A stretch of 64,000 nucleotides of DNA from Rattus norvegicus (GCF_036323735.1 NC_086031.1:36514225-36578224), one strand, 5' to 3'; counted from the first letter of the stretch, positions 11,683-23,349 are shown. The notes: generated by a model from the letters alone, not told the origin. Program-made: numbers and translations.

Positions 11683-11834
11683 AGGAAAGAAAGAAAGAAA
11701 GGAAGAAAGAAAGAGGGAGAAAGAAAGAAAGAAAGGAAGAAAGAAAAGGAAAAGAAAGGAAGAAAGAAAGAAAGAAAGAAGGAAAGAAAGAAAGAAAGAA
11801 AGAGAGAAGGAAAGAAGGAAAGAAAGAAGAAAGG
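11644..11834. repeat. (GAAA)n tetranucleotide tract, interrupted
   Basis: About 190 bp of GAAA units interrupted by GGAA, GAGA and GGGA variants. It produces long Lys/Glu- or Phe/Leu/Ser-rich pseudo-frames on both strands that are not genes. Confidence 0.95.
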
Positions 11835-12530
11835 CATTTCTTTAGCTGGGCAGATTGCCTACACTTTTCTCTGATTTGGCATTTTACATGTGTAGTTTCA
11901 GTCTCCAGCAATCACTCTGGCCTATTGGAATTTTCACTATAAATTATAAAATTCTCTGTCCTTTCCACTCCTCTCCCCAGTCCTTTCAAGATTATATCAA
12001 ACAGTGTTACCATACTGTTTTATCTGTTTTTCTCCATGAGACTTGGAATAAAACTGAAGGTACCTCATAGAGGAGGATGGCTGCTAATTTATATTTCATC
12101 AGAATTAGCCAGAGGATGCTTGTAAGTAAGCATCAGAAAAGTAGCAGTCAGAGAAAGTTTCATACAATGGTTGTTCAGGGTTGAAAGTATATGTGCTTCA
12201 AAAGGCCGGAAATAGCAAATTTCACTGTTTTTCCAGAGATATGAAAAATATTATTTTTTTGTGTGTTTTAATGGATTAAATTCCATTAAGAGCTTTTTTT
12301 CTGAATTCACAGTTATTGCATAAGTGAACCTAGGGCCACTGTGTACTTCCTGATTCAAGTGTTTTTACGTTTCTACAAATATTATAATGGCCCTCTTTGA
12401 AACCTTTCTCCCAAAAACCCAAGAACACCCACTTTAACTTCTTGTACTTTACACAGGTGTGGTGTGTCCAACTTTCATTAGTTCCTATTAAAAACAAACC
12501 TGACTAAGTTAAAAATTACCCAGTGATTGT
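11835..12530. other. No gene or recognised repeat
   Basis: AT-rich low-copy sequence with T-runs near 12250-12300. Confidence 0.45.
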
Positions 12531-12720
12531 GGGCTTAAGACCTACAACCATTAGTTGTGGGGGTTCAAACCACAGGGCCTGAGTTCCATGCCTAGTAGCC
12601 TATCAGTGTCCCACAACCACCTATAACTCCACCACTTCTCCTGCACACACATGTCCACACACCCACACACAGCCACATAGATTAAAGAAAATCTCCCATT
12701 GGTTAATCAGACTGCCATTT
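12531..12720 (+). mobile_element. B3-type SINE
   Basis: The worn head (ttgtgggcttaagacc) is followed by 'ccacagggcctgagttccatgc', then 'cccacaaccacctataactcc' and a CACACA-rich tail ending 'agattaaagaaaatct'. The order matches B3/B2 family elements in plus orientation. Confidence 0.55.
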
Positions 12721-12854
12721 GCTTCAGAAGAAACAAGACCACACTAACAGCATTAAAATAACTAAACCCTACTCCCACTTACAGCTTTTAGATGTGTTTG
12801 TCATTGTCTATACCTCTATTTTCACTTAAAGCTCTAAGCTCCAGGTAGTTAGGT

Positions 12855-12995
12855 CCTTGCTGAGCATGCAGGAGGCCATGGGTCCTATCTCTGCAGGAGG
12901 CCATGGGTCCTATCTCTGCAGGAGGCCATGGGTCCTATCTCTGCAGGAGGCCATGGGTCCTATCTCTGGAACCAATTACAATTATCATGCTGTAA
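12855..12995 (+). repeat. 25-bp minisatellite, 4 units, inside a SINE tRNA-like head
   Basis: Units are 12871-12895, 12896-12920, 12921-12945 and 12946-12970. The first three are identical and the fourth differs at its last two bases (GA instead of CA). The flanks ('ttgctgagcatgca' on the left, 'ctggaacc' on the right) are those of a B4/ID-type SINE head, so the tandem array grew inside the SINE. Because 25 is not a multiple of 3, the open frame across it cycles through three peptide phases; it is not a gene. Confidence 0.9.
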
Positions 12996-13090
12996 AACCT
13001 ATCATGCCATCATGCAGGATGGTGTGGAATGAGCAACAGAAGTGTTAAGAATGAATAGCAAATTAAAGTCTACCCTGAATTAAATGAAAC

Positions 13091-13172
13091 TTCCTTCCTT
13101 CCTTCCTTCCTTCCTTCCTTCCTTCCTTCCTTTCTTTCTTTCTTTCTTCCTTTCTTTCTTTTTCTTTCTTTC
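13091..13172. repeat. (TTCC)n/(TTTC)n microsatellite
   Basis: About 40 bp of TTCC units grades into TTTC units. Confidence 0.95.
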
Positions 13173-13417
13173 ACTCTATATCCTGTTCTAGAATATTTAA
13201 TTCCAATCTGGTGTTGCTACCCAGCCTATAATCATTTAGTTTGTGGCTAAAAGACAAACACAAACTTTATATTTATACAAACTTTACTTAGCACAAGACA
13301 TGACGTTATAATAACATACAATACTAATCACATGTAACACATTTGACATGAATTATATTTCAGTTACTATTGTTGACCAGGTGTTTGTTAATAATGTCAA
13401 ATGAAAATGTGGTCCAA

Positions 13418-13569
13418 GCTGGAGAGACAGTCCAAGGATTAGGAGTGCTTGCTGTTCTTCCAGAGATTTGGTTCCTAACCCAAGTTAGCTGACTCACAAC
13501 CACATGTAACTCTAACTTCAGTGGCTGTGATGCCCTCTTCTGATCTTTTTGTTTACCTACATGCATGTG

Positions 13570-13625
<56 letters not shown>

Positions 13626-13660
13626 TTAATAAAAGAAAAAAGTATCTAAAAAATTACAAA
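13418..13660 (+). mobile_element. B3/B2-type SINE with long (CA)n
   Basis: The head 'gctggagagacagtcca' is followed by 'gtgcttgctgttcttccag', 'gactcacaaccacatgtaac' and 'gatgccctcttctgatc', then a perfect (AC)n at 13573-13619 and an A-rich end. The order is that of B3/B2 elements. A box and B box are diverged. Confidence 0.75.
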
Positions 13661-13931
13661 TGTGTTTGCCTTCTTAATACCTAAATTGGTCCCTTCTACT
13701 ATGTAACCTGTAATCTTTTTTCTACATTGGGAACCCACTGTCTACTGTCAATGCCACCCTCATGAATAAAGTGCTGTGAGTCTTTCCATTAACTAGAAAA
13801 GAGAAACAGGTTAAGCCTTTACTAATTCTAACTATATATACTATGGAATTAATTAGTGAAAAATATAATTTATGATTTTATTTTGACCAGATTTAAGAGT
13901 TGCTAATTGTTGCATGACATAAATACTTGTA

Positions 13932-13937
<6 letters not shown>

Positions 13938-13983
<46 letters not shown>

Positions 13984-14412
13984 AGACATTTGCTCCTATG
14001 ACTGTGCATATATGGAAGTCAGAAATTGATTGATAGTGGGAATCTCCCTCTATCATTCTCCACTTAATGTTTGAGGCACGATTACTCATGGAAGCTCACT
14101 AATTCAGCATGTTTGCACAGCCAGCAATCCCCTGGTATTCTCTTGCCTCTACCTCACCAGAAATGGAAATTACCTGGCTACACATGGTTTTGTACAGATT
14201 TATGTAGAAAATTCCAACATTATTTTTGAGCATATTCGCCTGTATTATCTCAATACTCCTAAGAAAATGTTTTAAAGTAGAATATTCACCTTTGAAAGCA
14301 TCAAAGAGTTTAGGAAATGGCCATCATTTGGGGTGGATGTATGGGATCTGAACTCAGATCCTCAGACTTGTGCAGCAGGCACTTTACCTGCTGAGCCATC
14401 TTTCCAGTCCTG
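13938..14412 (-). mobile_element. B4-type SINE split by a 145-bp insertion
   Basis: In reverse orientation the right end carries the SINE head ('gctgagccatctttccagtcc' at about 14392) and 'ctgaactcagatcctcag'. Left of the insertion the B1-like body continues ('cagccagcaatcccctgg', 'cctctacctcaccagaaatg', 'cctggctacacatgg') and the element ends in (GT)n at 13938-13978. Between 'ggtttt' at 14190 and 'atgtatgggatctgaac' at 14337 the SINE is interrupted by 14192-14336, which is not SINE sequence. Confidence 0.7.
14192..14336. repeat. 145-bp direct repeat, copy A (inserted in a SINE)
   Basis: It runs from GTACAGATTTATG to TTTGGGGTGG and is base-for-base identical, as far as I can read, to 15991-16135. 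It has no A-tail and no SINE or L1 features. Copy A sits inside a B4 SINE, whereas copy B lies in non-repeat DNA, so copy A is probably the derived one. Confidence 0.95.
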
Positions 14413-15838
14413 GATATTACTTTTGCTATGGTGCTTTCATAGTCCCAGAATTGTTATTCATGCCGCTTCATGAGCTAGTAGATGGCAATATACATGAGAG
14501 AAAAAAATGAGGCTTGCTGTAATTTTTTGGCAGTAATATTCTTCTCATATTTGAAACAATGGAAAAATAAGGGAGAATGCAGTTTCTGCATATTAATCAG
14601 GGGTGACAAGAACTTATTATGATTTAATAGATGAGTAAATGCAAGCTGAGAAGTCAGGGACCAAGTTGCCTGTAGCTCTGTCTCCAGATCTCATTGCATA
14701 AGTGACAAGCCTTTACCTTCCCTCAGTTCCACTAAAGGCATTTTAACAGGGCAAACAGGTGAGGGTAGATTTCTTCCTGCAGATGCAAATAAGCTATTGG
14801 GAATCATAGTGTCTGATCATCTCATTAGAACAACCTTGCCTCATTTTGAGTATTGGTTGCATTAACATGAGACACTTAATCAAGGAAATGCTGCTTTTAC
14901 CACCTGCAAGGGAAACATAGCTCTCTCAATGATGTGAGTCTTCCTATCTTGTAATGTTCTGGGTGACATGCGGCAGACACATCTGCTCTTATGACTTACT
15001 AACGATAACCCACAACACATGCTTTAGCTTCCAACCTTGAAGTTTCTGCCAGAAATAGAAATCAAATATAAACACAACACTTGGAATAACCTTTAAGGAT
15101 TAATATAACTTATTACATTTGCTCACGCAGATGTCTTCTTTCATTTGGTATGTTTCCCCTTTTTTCATATTTTGGCTAATTATGGAAAATGACTATTGGG
15201 GTAAATATTTTCAAAAAGAAAGGCACGTTTACCCTGCTGCTTTGTATTTCTTCATTTACAAACAGGTGTGTCAGGATGTTTCAGGCAGAGGGGGATGAGA
15301 ATGATTCATGAGGTTCACAGGAAAGCCACTGCAGGCATCAATATGCTTGGCATTCAGCAAGAGACCCTGACTCGAAAGCAAGGGATAGAACTTGTTTAAC
15401 AAAGACACAGGTATTGAACTCTGGCTTTCATACATGTGTGTACACACATACACACCATCACACACACACAAAATATGGACGCACACTTTTTGTCTTAAGC
15501 ATTCACTGACTGGCGGCCATTGTTAGTCTCAATGTACAGCTTTCCCTTCATGCTGATTGATCTACATTCCTCTGGTTTATAGATGTAGAACACACAGTGG
15601 GGTCACTTCATTTCCCAATTAACGACATCCGTCTTTTTTACACATATCTGGGAATTCTTCAGTTTTCTGCATCCTTATTATTTTTTAATGAGTCATTAAA
15701 GACCCTTTCATGGAATATTCCCTTTAACTATTCATTTTAGTTTTTTTCCTGAGGTTGCCTTCCTATGTGTCACACATGTTAGAAGCTTTTTCACGTTTAT
15801 TTTAAATTTATTTTTTTAATAGAAAAACATATTGGTTT
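14413..15838. other. No gene called; low-copy DNA
   Basis: There are no recognised elements apart from short CA-rich patches at about 15430-15475. Confidence 0.45.
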
Positions 15839-15880
15839 CACACACACACACACACACACATGCACACGCACACACACCCT
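15838..15880. repeat. (CA)n microsatellite, imperfect
   Basis: A CA run with TG and CG interruptions. Confidence 0.9.
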
Positions 15881-15990
15881 CAGTAGAGTCACTCAGTATT
15901 TCTCCCTTAATAATTTCCTGTCCAAAATGCTTTGAACAACCTCATATATAGCCTACTCAGTTCCCTTAAAAAGTGGGTATGTTGGGACAA

Positions 15991-16135
15991 GTACAGATTT
16001 ATGTAGAAAATTCCAACATTATTTTTGAGCATATTCGCCTGTATTATCTCAATACTCCTAAGAAAATGTTTTAAAGTAGAATATTCACCTTTGAAAGCAT
16101 CAAAGAGTTTAGGAAATGGCCATCATTTGGGGTGG
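15991..16135. repeat. 145-bp direct repeat, copy B (probable source)
   Basis: Identical to 14192-14336, same orientation, 1.8 kb downstream. Its flanks (left 'gttgggacaa', right 'ggagctatcaacc') differ from those of copy A and look low-copy. Confidence 0.95.
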
Positions 16136-17060
16136 GGAGCTATCAACCATTTTTCAAATTGTCAAATTTGCTGCATAAAATGAACATTTTAGAATAAAGG
16201 CAGCAAAATTACCAAAGTTCCATAAAATGAAAACAATGAGTATGTACAAAATAAAATTAATCTTAGAATAACCCTATCAACATCCTCGGGTTAGCATAGA
16301 AATCGAGAAAAGCCAACAGCATACACACCAATGGTGTTTCAATTTGTTATCAGAATAACACAAAGTGATGTCAAGGAACGGACTCAGGTGACTTTTCTTC
16401 ACCAGAGCACGGCTTCTGCCTCAAATCATTCAGTGAAATGCAAAATGGTAGGAAGAGCTTCACTAGAAGGAAGAATGAGCTAATCACAGATTATGGTATC
16501 CTTGACTATGGAAAATCTATGCTTATTCCCTAAAGTTAAACCTCTTCTGAAGGAATGCCGGCTCAGTTCATTTAGCCCCTATCATAAGTTTTGAATAAAT
16601 ATGAAGAGTATGCAGATGCATAATAATGTGAACTACTGAGAGACTTTGTGGGGCATTTTATGACTTTACAATTGTTGAGTCTGCACGATGTCTTGACACA
16701 GTCTGTGTTACTATAGCGTAATATATAGGGCACTGACATACTTGAATGATAAAGAAATATATATCTTGCAGTTCTGTAGCATAAAAAATGCAATGCTCAG
16801 GTGCTAGCATCTGGGAAAAAAAGGCTTTTAACTAGATCATCCATGACGGAGATCAGCAACCTGGATAAATTTTAAGTATGTGGAGAATCAGGCTCACATA
16901 GTCTTCTTATTTTGTTAATATTTCCATCCTATTTCACTCTTCTCAGTTCTTCCCCCTCCCCCACCTTTTTCTAGATCCACTTCCTTGTTGATTTTTTTCT
17001 TTCTTTTTTTTCCCCTAAATGTGCTAGACACTGGCTTTAATTTATTTTTTTCTTTTCTCT
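16136..17060. other. No gene; T-rich toward the right end
   Basis: Low-copy sequence to about 16900. The stretch 16920-17040 is pyrimidine-rich ('cttccccctcccccacc', 'ctagatccacttcc') and may be a scrap of an older L1 3' UTR in minus orientation. Confidence 0.4.
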
Positions 17061-17814
17061 TTCTATATTGAATATTTTTCATTTATTTACATTTCAAATA
17101 CTATCTCCTTTTCTGGTTTCCCGACCATAAACCCCCTATCTTATCCCACCTCCCCTTTCTTCTGTGAGGGTGTTTCCCCACCCAACCACCCACCCCTTTC
17201 CCTCCTCCCCCACCCTGCCATTCCCCTACACTGGGGGTTCCAGGTTTGGCAGGACCAAGGGCTTCTCCTCCCATTGTAATCCAACAAGACCATCCTCTGC
17301 TACATATGCAGTTGAATCCATAGGTCTGTCCATGTGTACTCTCTGGAACGTGGTTTAGTCCTTGGGAACTCTGATTGGTTGGTATTGTTCTTCTTATGTG
17401 GTTGCAAACCCCTTCAGCTCCTTCAGTCCTTTCTCTAACTCTGCCAATGGGGACCCCGTTCTCAGTTAATGGTTGTCTGCGAGCATCCAACTCTGTATTT
17501 GTCATGGTCTAGCAGGGACATTCAGGAGACAGTTATATCAGGATCCTGTCAGCATGCACTTATTGGCAACAGCAATAATATCTGGGTATGGTGGCTCAAA
17601 GTATATGGGCTGGATCCCCAGGCGAGGCAGTCTCTGAATGGCCTTTCCTTCAGTATCTACTCCAAACTTTGTCTTTTTTTTCTTCTGCTATGAGTATTTT
17701 TGTTCCCCTTTCTCAAAAGGACTGAAACACCTGCACTTTGGTCATTCTTTTTGAGCTCCCTATGGTCTGTGAATTGTATCTGCGGTAATCCAAGTTTTTG
17801 GGCTAATATCAAAT

Positions 17815-20800
17815 TAATAAGTGAGTGCAGACCATGTCTGCTTTTTTGTAAGTGGGTTACCTTACTCAGGAGGATAATTTTTAGTTTTATCCATTTGTCT
17901 ATGAATTTCATGAAGTCATTGTTATTAATATGATATAGATGAATATTACTCCATTGTATAGATGTACCACATTTTCTGTATCCATTCCTCTGTTGAAGGA
18001 CATCTGTTTTTTTCCAGCTTCTGGCTATAATAAATAAGGCTGCTGTGTACAAAGTGAAACATGTGTTCTTGTTATACTTTGGAGCTCATTTTGGGTATAT
18101 ATGCCAAGATGTAGTAGAGATGGGTCCTCAGGTAGTACAATGTCCACTTTGGTATGAAGTGGAGTCTCAGGATTGGTTTGATTAGCATTTCCCTGATGAT
18201 TTCGGATGCTGAACATTTCTTTAGGTGCTTCTCAACCATTTGACATTCCTCAGTTGAGAATTCTTTGTTTAGCTCTGTACCCAGTTTTTAAATAGATTAT
18301 TTGATTCTCTGTAGTATAACTTTTTGAGTTCTTTGTATATATTGGATATTAATCCTCTATAGGGTATAGGATTGGTAAAGATTTTTTCCTAATCTGTTAG
18401 TTACCATTTGTCCTAATGTTAGTATCCTATGCCTTATAGAAGATTTGTGATTTTAAGAAATCCCATTTGTAGATTCTTGATCTTAGATCATAAGCCATTG
18501 GTGCTTTTTTTTTTTCAGGAAATTTCCCCTGTGATCATTCATTTGATACTCTTCCCCATTTTCTTATCTATTAGTTTGAGTGTATCTGTTTTGTTGTGGA
18601 GGTCATTGATCCTTGAGCTATGTACAGGGCAATAAGAATGAATTGATTTGCCTTCTTCTACACGCTGACTACCGGTTGAACCTGCACCATTTGTTGAAAA
18701 TGTTATTTTTCCCCACTGGATGGTTTTAGCTCCTTTGTCAAAGATGAAGTGACCATAGGTGTGTGGGTTCATCTGTGGATCTTCCATTCTATTCCATTGA
18801 TCTACCTGCCTGTCTCTGTACAAATACCCTACATTTTTTATCACTATTGCTCTGCAATATAGTTTGAGGTCAGGGATGGTAATTCCCCAAGAAGTTCTTT
18901 TATTGTTGAGGATAGTTTTCAATATCCTGGGTTTTTTGTTTTCCAAATGAATTCGCAATTTGCTATTTTAACTCTATGAAGAATTGAGTTGCAATTTTGA
19001 TGGGGATTGCATCAAATCTGTAGATTGCTTTTGGCAAGATGGCCATTTTTAATATTAATCCTGCAAATCCATGAGCATGGGGCAATCCTCCCATCTTCTG
19101 AGATCTTCAACTTCTTTCTCAGAGACTTGAAGTGCTTTTCATACAGATCTTTCACTTGCTTGGTTAGAGTCACACCGAGGTTTTTTTTATACTATTTGTG
19201 ATTATTGTGAAAGGTGTCCTTTCCCTAATTTCTTTTTTAGTCTATTTATCCTTAACGTAGAAGAAGGCTACTGATTTGAGTTAATTTTATACCCAGCCAC
19301 TTTGCTGAAGTTGTTTATCAGATTTAGGAGTTCTCTGGTGGAAATTTTGGATTACTTAATTATACTATCATATCATCTGCAAATAGTGATGTTTTGTCTT
19401 CCTCCTTTTCAATTTGTAAATTGATCTCCTTTTGTCTAATTGCTGTGACTGGGTGTTAGAGTAATATATTGAATAGGTAGGGAGAGAGTGGGCAGCCTTG
19501 TCTAGTCCCTGATATTAGTGGGATTGCTTCAAGCTTCTCTCCATTTAGTTTGATGTTGGCTACTGGTTTGCTGTATTTTGCTTTTACTTATGTTTAGGTA
19601 TGGGCTGTGTATTCCTGTTCTTTCCAAGACTGTTAAAAAGAAGGTGTTTTGAATTTTATCAAATACTTTCTCAGCATCTAATCAGATGATCAGGTGGTCT
19701 TTTTCTTTGCGTGTGTTTATATATTGGATTGAGTTTCCATATATTGAATAATCCCTGCATCCCTGGGATGAAGCTTACCTGATCATGAGGGATGATCTTT
19801 TTGATAGTTTCTTAGATTCAGTTTATGAGAATTTTATTGAATATTTTTGTGTCAAAATATTCATTAGAAAAATTTGGCCTGAAATTCTCTTTCTTTGATG
19901 GGTATTTGTGTGGTTTAGGCATAAGCATAATTGTGGCTTCACAGAAGCAATTTGGTAGCATTCCTTTTGTTTCCGTGTTGTGAAATAGTTTGGACAGTAT
20001 TATTAGTAGGTCTTCTATGGTCCTGGGCTTTCTTCCAGTTGGGAGTCTTTTAATGTCTGCTTCTATTTCTTCAGGAATTATGGGACTGTTTAGATGGTTT
20101 ATCTGATCCTGATTTAACTTTGGTACCTGTCATCTGTCAAGAAAATGGTCCATTTATTTTTTATTTTCATCCAGTTTTTACAGTTTTGTTAATTATAGGC
20201 TATTGTAGTAAGATCTGTTGATTTTTTTATGTTTCTTAAGTTTCTGTTGTTATGTCTCCCTTTTAATTTCTGATTTTGTTAATTTGGAAATTCTCTTTGT
20301 TCCTTCTGGTTTGTCTGGCTAAGGGTTAGTCTATCTTTTTGCTTTTCTCCAAGAACAGTCTCCTGGTTTTGGTGATTCATTGCATAGTTCTTTTTTCTTC
20401 TAGTTGGTTGATATCAGCCCTGAGTTTGAGTATTTCTTGCTGTGTGCTCCTCTTGGGTGCATTTGGTTCTTTTTGTTCTAGTGCTTTTAGTTGTGCTGTC
20501 AATCTGCTAGTGTCTGCTCTCTCCGGTTTCTTAGTGGAGACATTCAGAGCTATGAGTTTTCCTCTTAGAACTGCTTTCATTTTATCCCATAATTTTGGGT
20601 GCATTGTGCCTTGATTTTCATTAATTTCTAAAAAGTTTTTAATTTATTTATTTCTTCCTTTACCAAGTTATCATTTAGTAGAGTGTTGTTCAATTTCCAT
20701 GTATATATGGGTTTTCTGTCATTTTTGTTGTTATTGAAGACCAAGTTTAGTCCATGGCCAAGCTTAGTCCATGGTGATCTGATAGGATGCATCGGAATAT

Positions 20801-21584
20801 TTCAATCTTCTTGTACTTGTTGAGACCTGTTTTGTGACAGATTATATGGTTACTTTTGAGAAGGTATCATGAGGTGCTGGGAAGAAGGTATATTCTTTTG
20901 TTTTAAGATGGAATATTCTATAGATATTTGTTAAATTTATTTGGTTCATAACTTCTGTTCATGTCTCTGTGTCTCTGTTTAGTTTCTGTTCATTATCTGT
21001 CCATTAATGAGAGTTGGGTGGGGGTTGGGGATTTAGCTCAGTGGTAGAGCGCTTGCCTAGCAAGAGCAAGGCCCTAGCAAGGCCCTGGGTTCGGTCCCTA
21101 GCTCCGAAAAAAAGAAAAAAAATGAGAGTTGGGTGTTCAAGTCTCCTACTATTATTGTGTGAGGTACAATGTGTTCTTTAAGTTTTAATAAGGTTTATTT
21201 TATATATATGGGTGCCTTTTATTTGGAGCATAGATATTCAGGATTCAGAGTTCATCTTGGTGGATTTTTCCTTTGATGAATATGAAGTCTCCTTCCTTAT
21301 CTTTTTTGATAACTTTTGGTTGAAAGTCAAATTTATTTGATTTTAGAATGGTACTCCAACTTGTCTCTTGGGACCATTTGCTTGGAAAATTGTTTTCCAG
21401 CCTTTTACTCTGAGGTAGTGTCTGTCATTGTCACTGAGGCATGTTTCCTGTAGGCAGCAAAATCTTGGGACCTATTCATTTATATATCCAGTCTGTTAGT
21501 CTATGTCATTTTATTGGGGAATTGAGTCCATTGATTTTAAAAGATATTGAAGAATAGTGATTGTTGTTTCCTGTTATTTTTGTT
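17815..21584 (-). pseudogene. L1 ORF2 (endonuclease/reverse transcriptase) pseudogene
   Basis: The remains of the L1 endonuclease and reverse-transcriptase protein read from about 21584 to 17815. The RT FADD box lies at about 19365-19395 ('catcatatcatctgcaaat' on the plus strand), and the C-terminus ends near 17815. The longest surviving frame is 139 codons (18958-18539). The ATG seen in the younger L1 is absent: the equivalent sequence is ACAAAAATAAC. Stops and frameshifts occur throughout, and an ID SINE sits in the 5' third. Confidence 0.88.
21021..21120 (+). mobile_element. ID element 1 (BC1-derived SINE) in L1
   Basis: The head GGGGTTGGGGATTTAGCTCA has a pol III A box (TAGCTCAGTGG), and a B box follows (GGTTCGGTCCC). 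The A-rich tail ends at 21120. A perfect 15-bp target-site duplication, AATGAGAGTTGGGTG, lies at 21006-21020 and 21121-21135. It is unusual in having an internal duplication of 'agcaaggccct' between the boxes. It splits the minus-strand L1 ORF2. Confidence 0.97.
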
Positions 21585-21641
21585 GTTAGAGGTAGAATTA
21601 TGTTTGTGTGGCTCTCTCCTTTTGGGTTTGTTGCAAGAGGA

Positions 21642-22648
21642 TTATTTTTTGCTTTTTCCAGGTTGTAGTTTCTCTCCTTGTATCAGAGTTTTCCATTTAT
21701 TATCCTTTGTAGGGGTGGTTTTGTGGAAATATATTGTGTAAATGTGTTTTTCATGAAATATCTTGGTTTCTCTATCTACGTTAATTGAGAGTTTTGCTGG
21801 ATACAGTAACCTGGGATGGCATTTGTGTTCTCTTAGGGTCTGTATGACATCTGTCCAGGACATCTTCTGGCCTTCATAGTTTCTGGTGAAAAGTCTGGTG
21901 TGATTCTGACAGGTCTGCCTTTATATGTTACTTGACCTTTTTCCCTTACTGCTTTTAATATTCTTTCTTTGCTTAATGCATTTGGAGTTTTGAGTATTGT
22001 GTGACAGGAGGAATTTCTTTCTGGTCCAATTTATTTGGAGTTCTGGAGGCTTCTTTTATGTCTATGGGCATCTCTTTCTTTAGGTTAGGGAAGTTTCTTC
22101 TTTAATTTTGTTGAAGATATTTCCTGGCCCTTTAAGTCAGTAATCTTCTTTCTTCTATACCTATCATCCTTAGGTTTCATCTTCTCAGTGTGTCCTGGGT
22201 TTCCTGGATATTTTGCTTTAAGAGGTTTTTGCATTTTACATTTTTTTGATGGTTGTGTCAATGTGTCTCTTGTATTCTATTGGTAATGCTTGCATCTATG
22301 ACTCCTGATCTCTTTGCTAGGTTTTCTATATCCAGAGTTTTGTAGTTTCTTTATTGTTTCTATTTCCACTTTTAGATCCTGGATGGTTTTATTTAATTCC
22401 TTCACCTGTTCGGTTGCATATTCCTGTAATTCTTTAAGAGGTTTTTGTGTTTCCTCTTTAAGGGCTTCTACTGATTTACCTATGTTGTCCTTTATTTCTC
22501 TAAGGGGAGTTATTTATGTCCTGCTTAAAGTCCTCTAACTTCATCATGAGTTGTGATTTTAAATCAAAATATTGCTTTTCTTGTGTGTTGGGCTTGCTAT
22601 GGTGGAGTAACTGGGTTCTGATGATGCCAAGTGGCCTTGCCCTTGCAT
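21642..22648 (-). pseudogene. L1 ORF1 (RNA-binding protein) pseudogene
   Basis: The C-terminal 73 codons (21863-21642) are open and match the C-terminal domain of the L1 ORF1 at 37.9-38.1 kb, including a shared TDVIQTLREHKC-like stretch. Upstream the frame is broken repeatedly, and the coiled-coil part (about 22400-22520) is recognisable but shifted. The probable start codon lies at 22646-22648; just after it about 30 bp is missing relative to the L1 at 52.4 kb. Confidence 0.85.
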
Positions 22649-23115
22649 CTAGCTATCTGCTTATCTCTTGTGTTAGCTGGTCTTGCTGTCTCAGAATATG
22701 GCTTGACCTCCCTGAAAGCCTGGGTGTCAGCGCTCCTGGAGACTGGCTTTCTTCCAACAGGATCTAGTTACAGAGTGTTGTGCCACTGTGTCAGTTCTAG
22801 GCACAGAGAGAAACTGGAAGCACCCTGTCCCAGACTCAGGATTGTCCACACTTCTGAGAATCCATCTCTCTACCCACAGTATCTGAGTACAGAGCTGTGT
22901 CCCAGGGCCAGCTCCAGATGCTAGGAGAAATCAGAAGGATCATGTCCCACAGTGTTCCTTGGTTCCTGTGTCCAGAGGGCTCCAGACAGGCTGTTCTTGG
23001 GCCAGAAGCAATGGTCTCACGTGCTCTCAGGATTTTCAGCATGTCTGAGAATCTAGCTCTCCACCTGAGGGATCTAGTTACAGATAGCTGGGTGGAAACT
23101 AGAAGTCCTTGTTGA
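22649..23115 (-). promoter_or_regulatory. L1 5' UTR with monomer-like tandem repeats
   Basis: This is the region upstream of ORF1 where L1 carries its internal promoter. Related blocks recur: 'gatctagttacaga' at 22761 and 23071, a similar 'tatctgagtacagag' at 22880, and 'ctgagaatc..agctctc'-like blocks at about 22853 and 23044, giving a spacing of about 190 bp. Tandem monomer promoters are established for mouse L1. Here the units are diverged and at most about two are present. Promoter activity today is unlikely. Confidence 0.55.
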
Positions 23116-23205
23116 ATTTTATTAGAAAAAACAGACCTCTCTTAATTTTTAATTATCTGTATGTACTGGGGGAGTGGTATATAGAAGTGAATGTAAATTC
23201 TGACT
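23116..23205. other. Short spacer; nothing recognised
   Basis: AT-rich sequence between the L1 5' end and a SINE. Confidence 0.4.
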
Positions 23206-23348
23206 AGGTCAAAAGTGGGCACTGGATACCAAAAGTCTGGAGTCCCAGGGGAGTTTGGGACCACTCAGTGTGGATCCCAGGAATTAAACCTTGGTCCTCA
23301 GCAAATTCTGTGTGTACTCTTAACAGGTGACCCATCTCTCTAGGCCTC
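23205..23348 (-). mobile_element. B3/B4-type SINE
   Basis: In reverse orientation the blocks 'ggatcccaggaattaaacc', 'ttggtcctcagcaaattc' and 'gacccatctctctaggcc' represent the tRNA-like head, with body sequence to the left. It is diverged. Confidence 0.6.
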
Positions 23349-23349
23349 T

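Larger units (their letters stand above)
17065..23115 (-). mobile_element. L1: Nearly full-length decayed L1 (minus strand)
   Basis: The order on the minus strand is 5' UTR (23115-22649), ORF1 (22648-21642), short spacer, ORF2 (about 21584-17815), 3' UTR (17814-17075) and the A-rich end, seen as 'catttatttacatttcaaa' at about 17080 with poly-T beyond. At about 6 kb without the ID insertion it is close to full length. Both ORFs carry many stops and indels, so it is inactive. It is interrupted by the ID element at 21021-21120. It is clearly more diverged than the L1 at 36.3 kb. Confidence 0.92.

Noticed and set aside
11523..11942. 139-codon Lys/Glu-rich frame and its antisense partners
   Set aside because: It is produced entirely by the (GAAA)n tract, which is open in several frames on both strands.
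12871..12970. CRISPR-like array
   Set aside because: It is a head-to-tail minisatellite with no spacers, in a mammalian genome.
12857..13048. 63-codon repetitive-peptide gene
   Set aside because: The repeat unit is 25 bp, so the peptide cycles through three frames. It lies in a SINE.
17101..17505. 134-codon Gly/Arg-rich minus-strand frame
   Set aside because: It is the sense strand of the L1 3' UTR, which is non-coding in L1. The G-rich composition gives the open frame.
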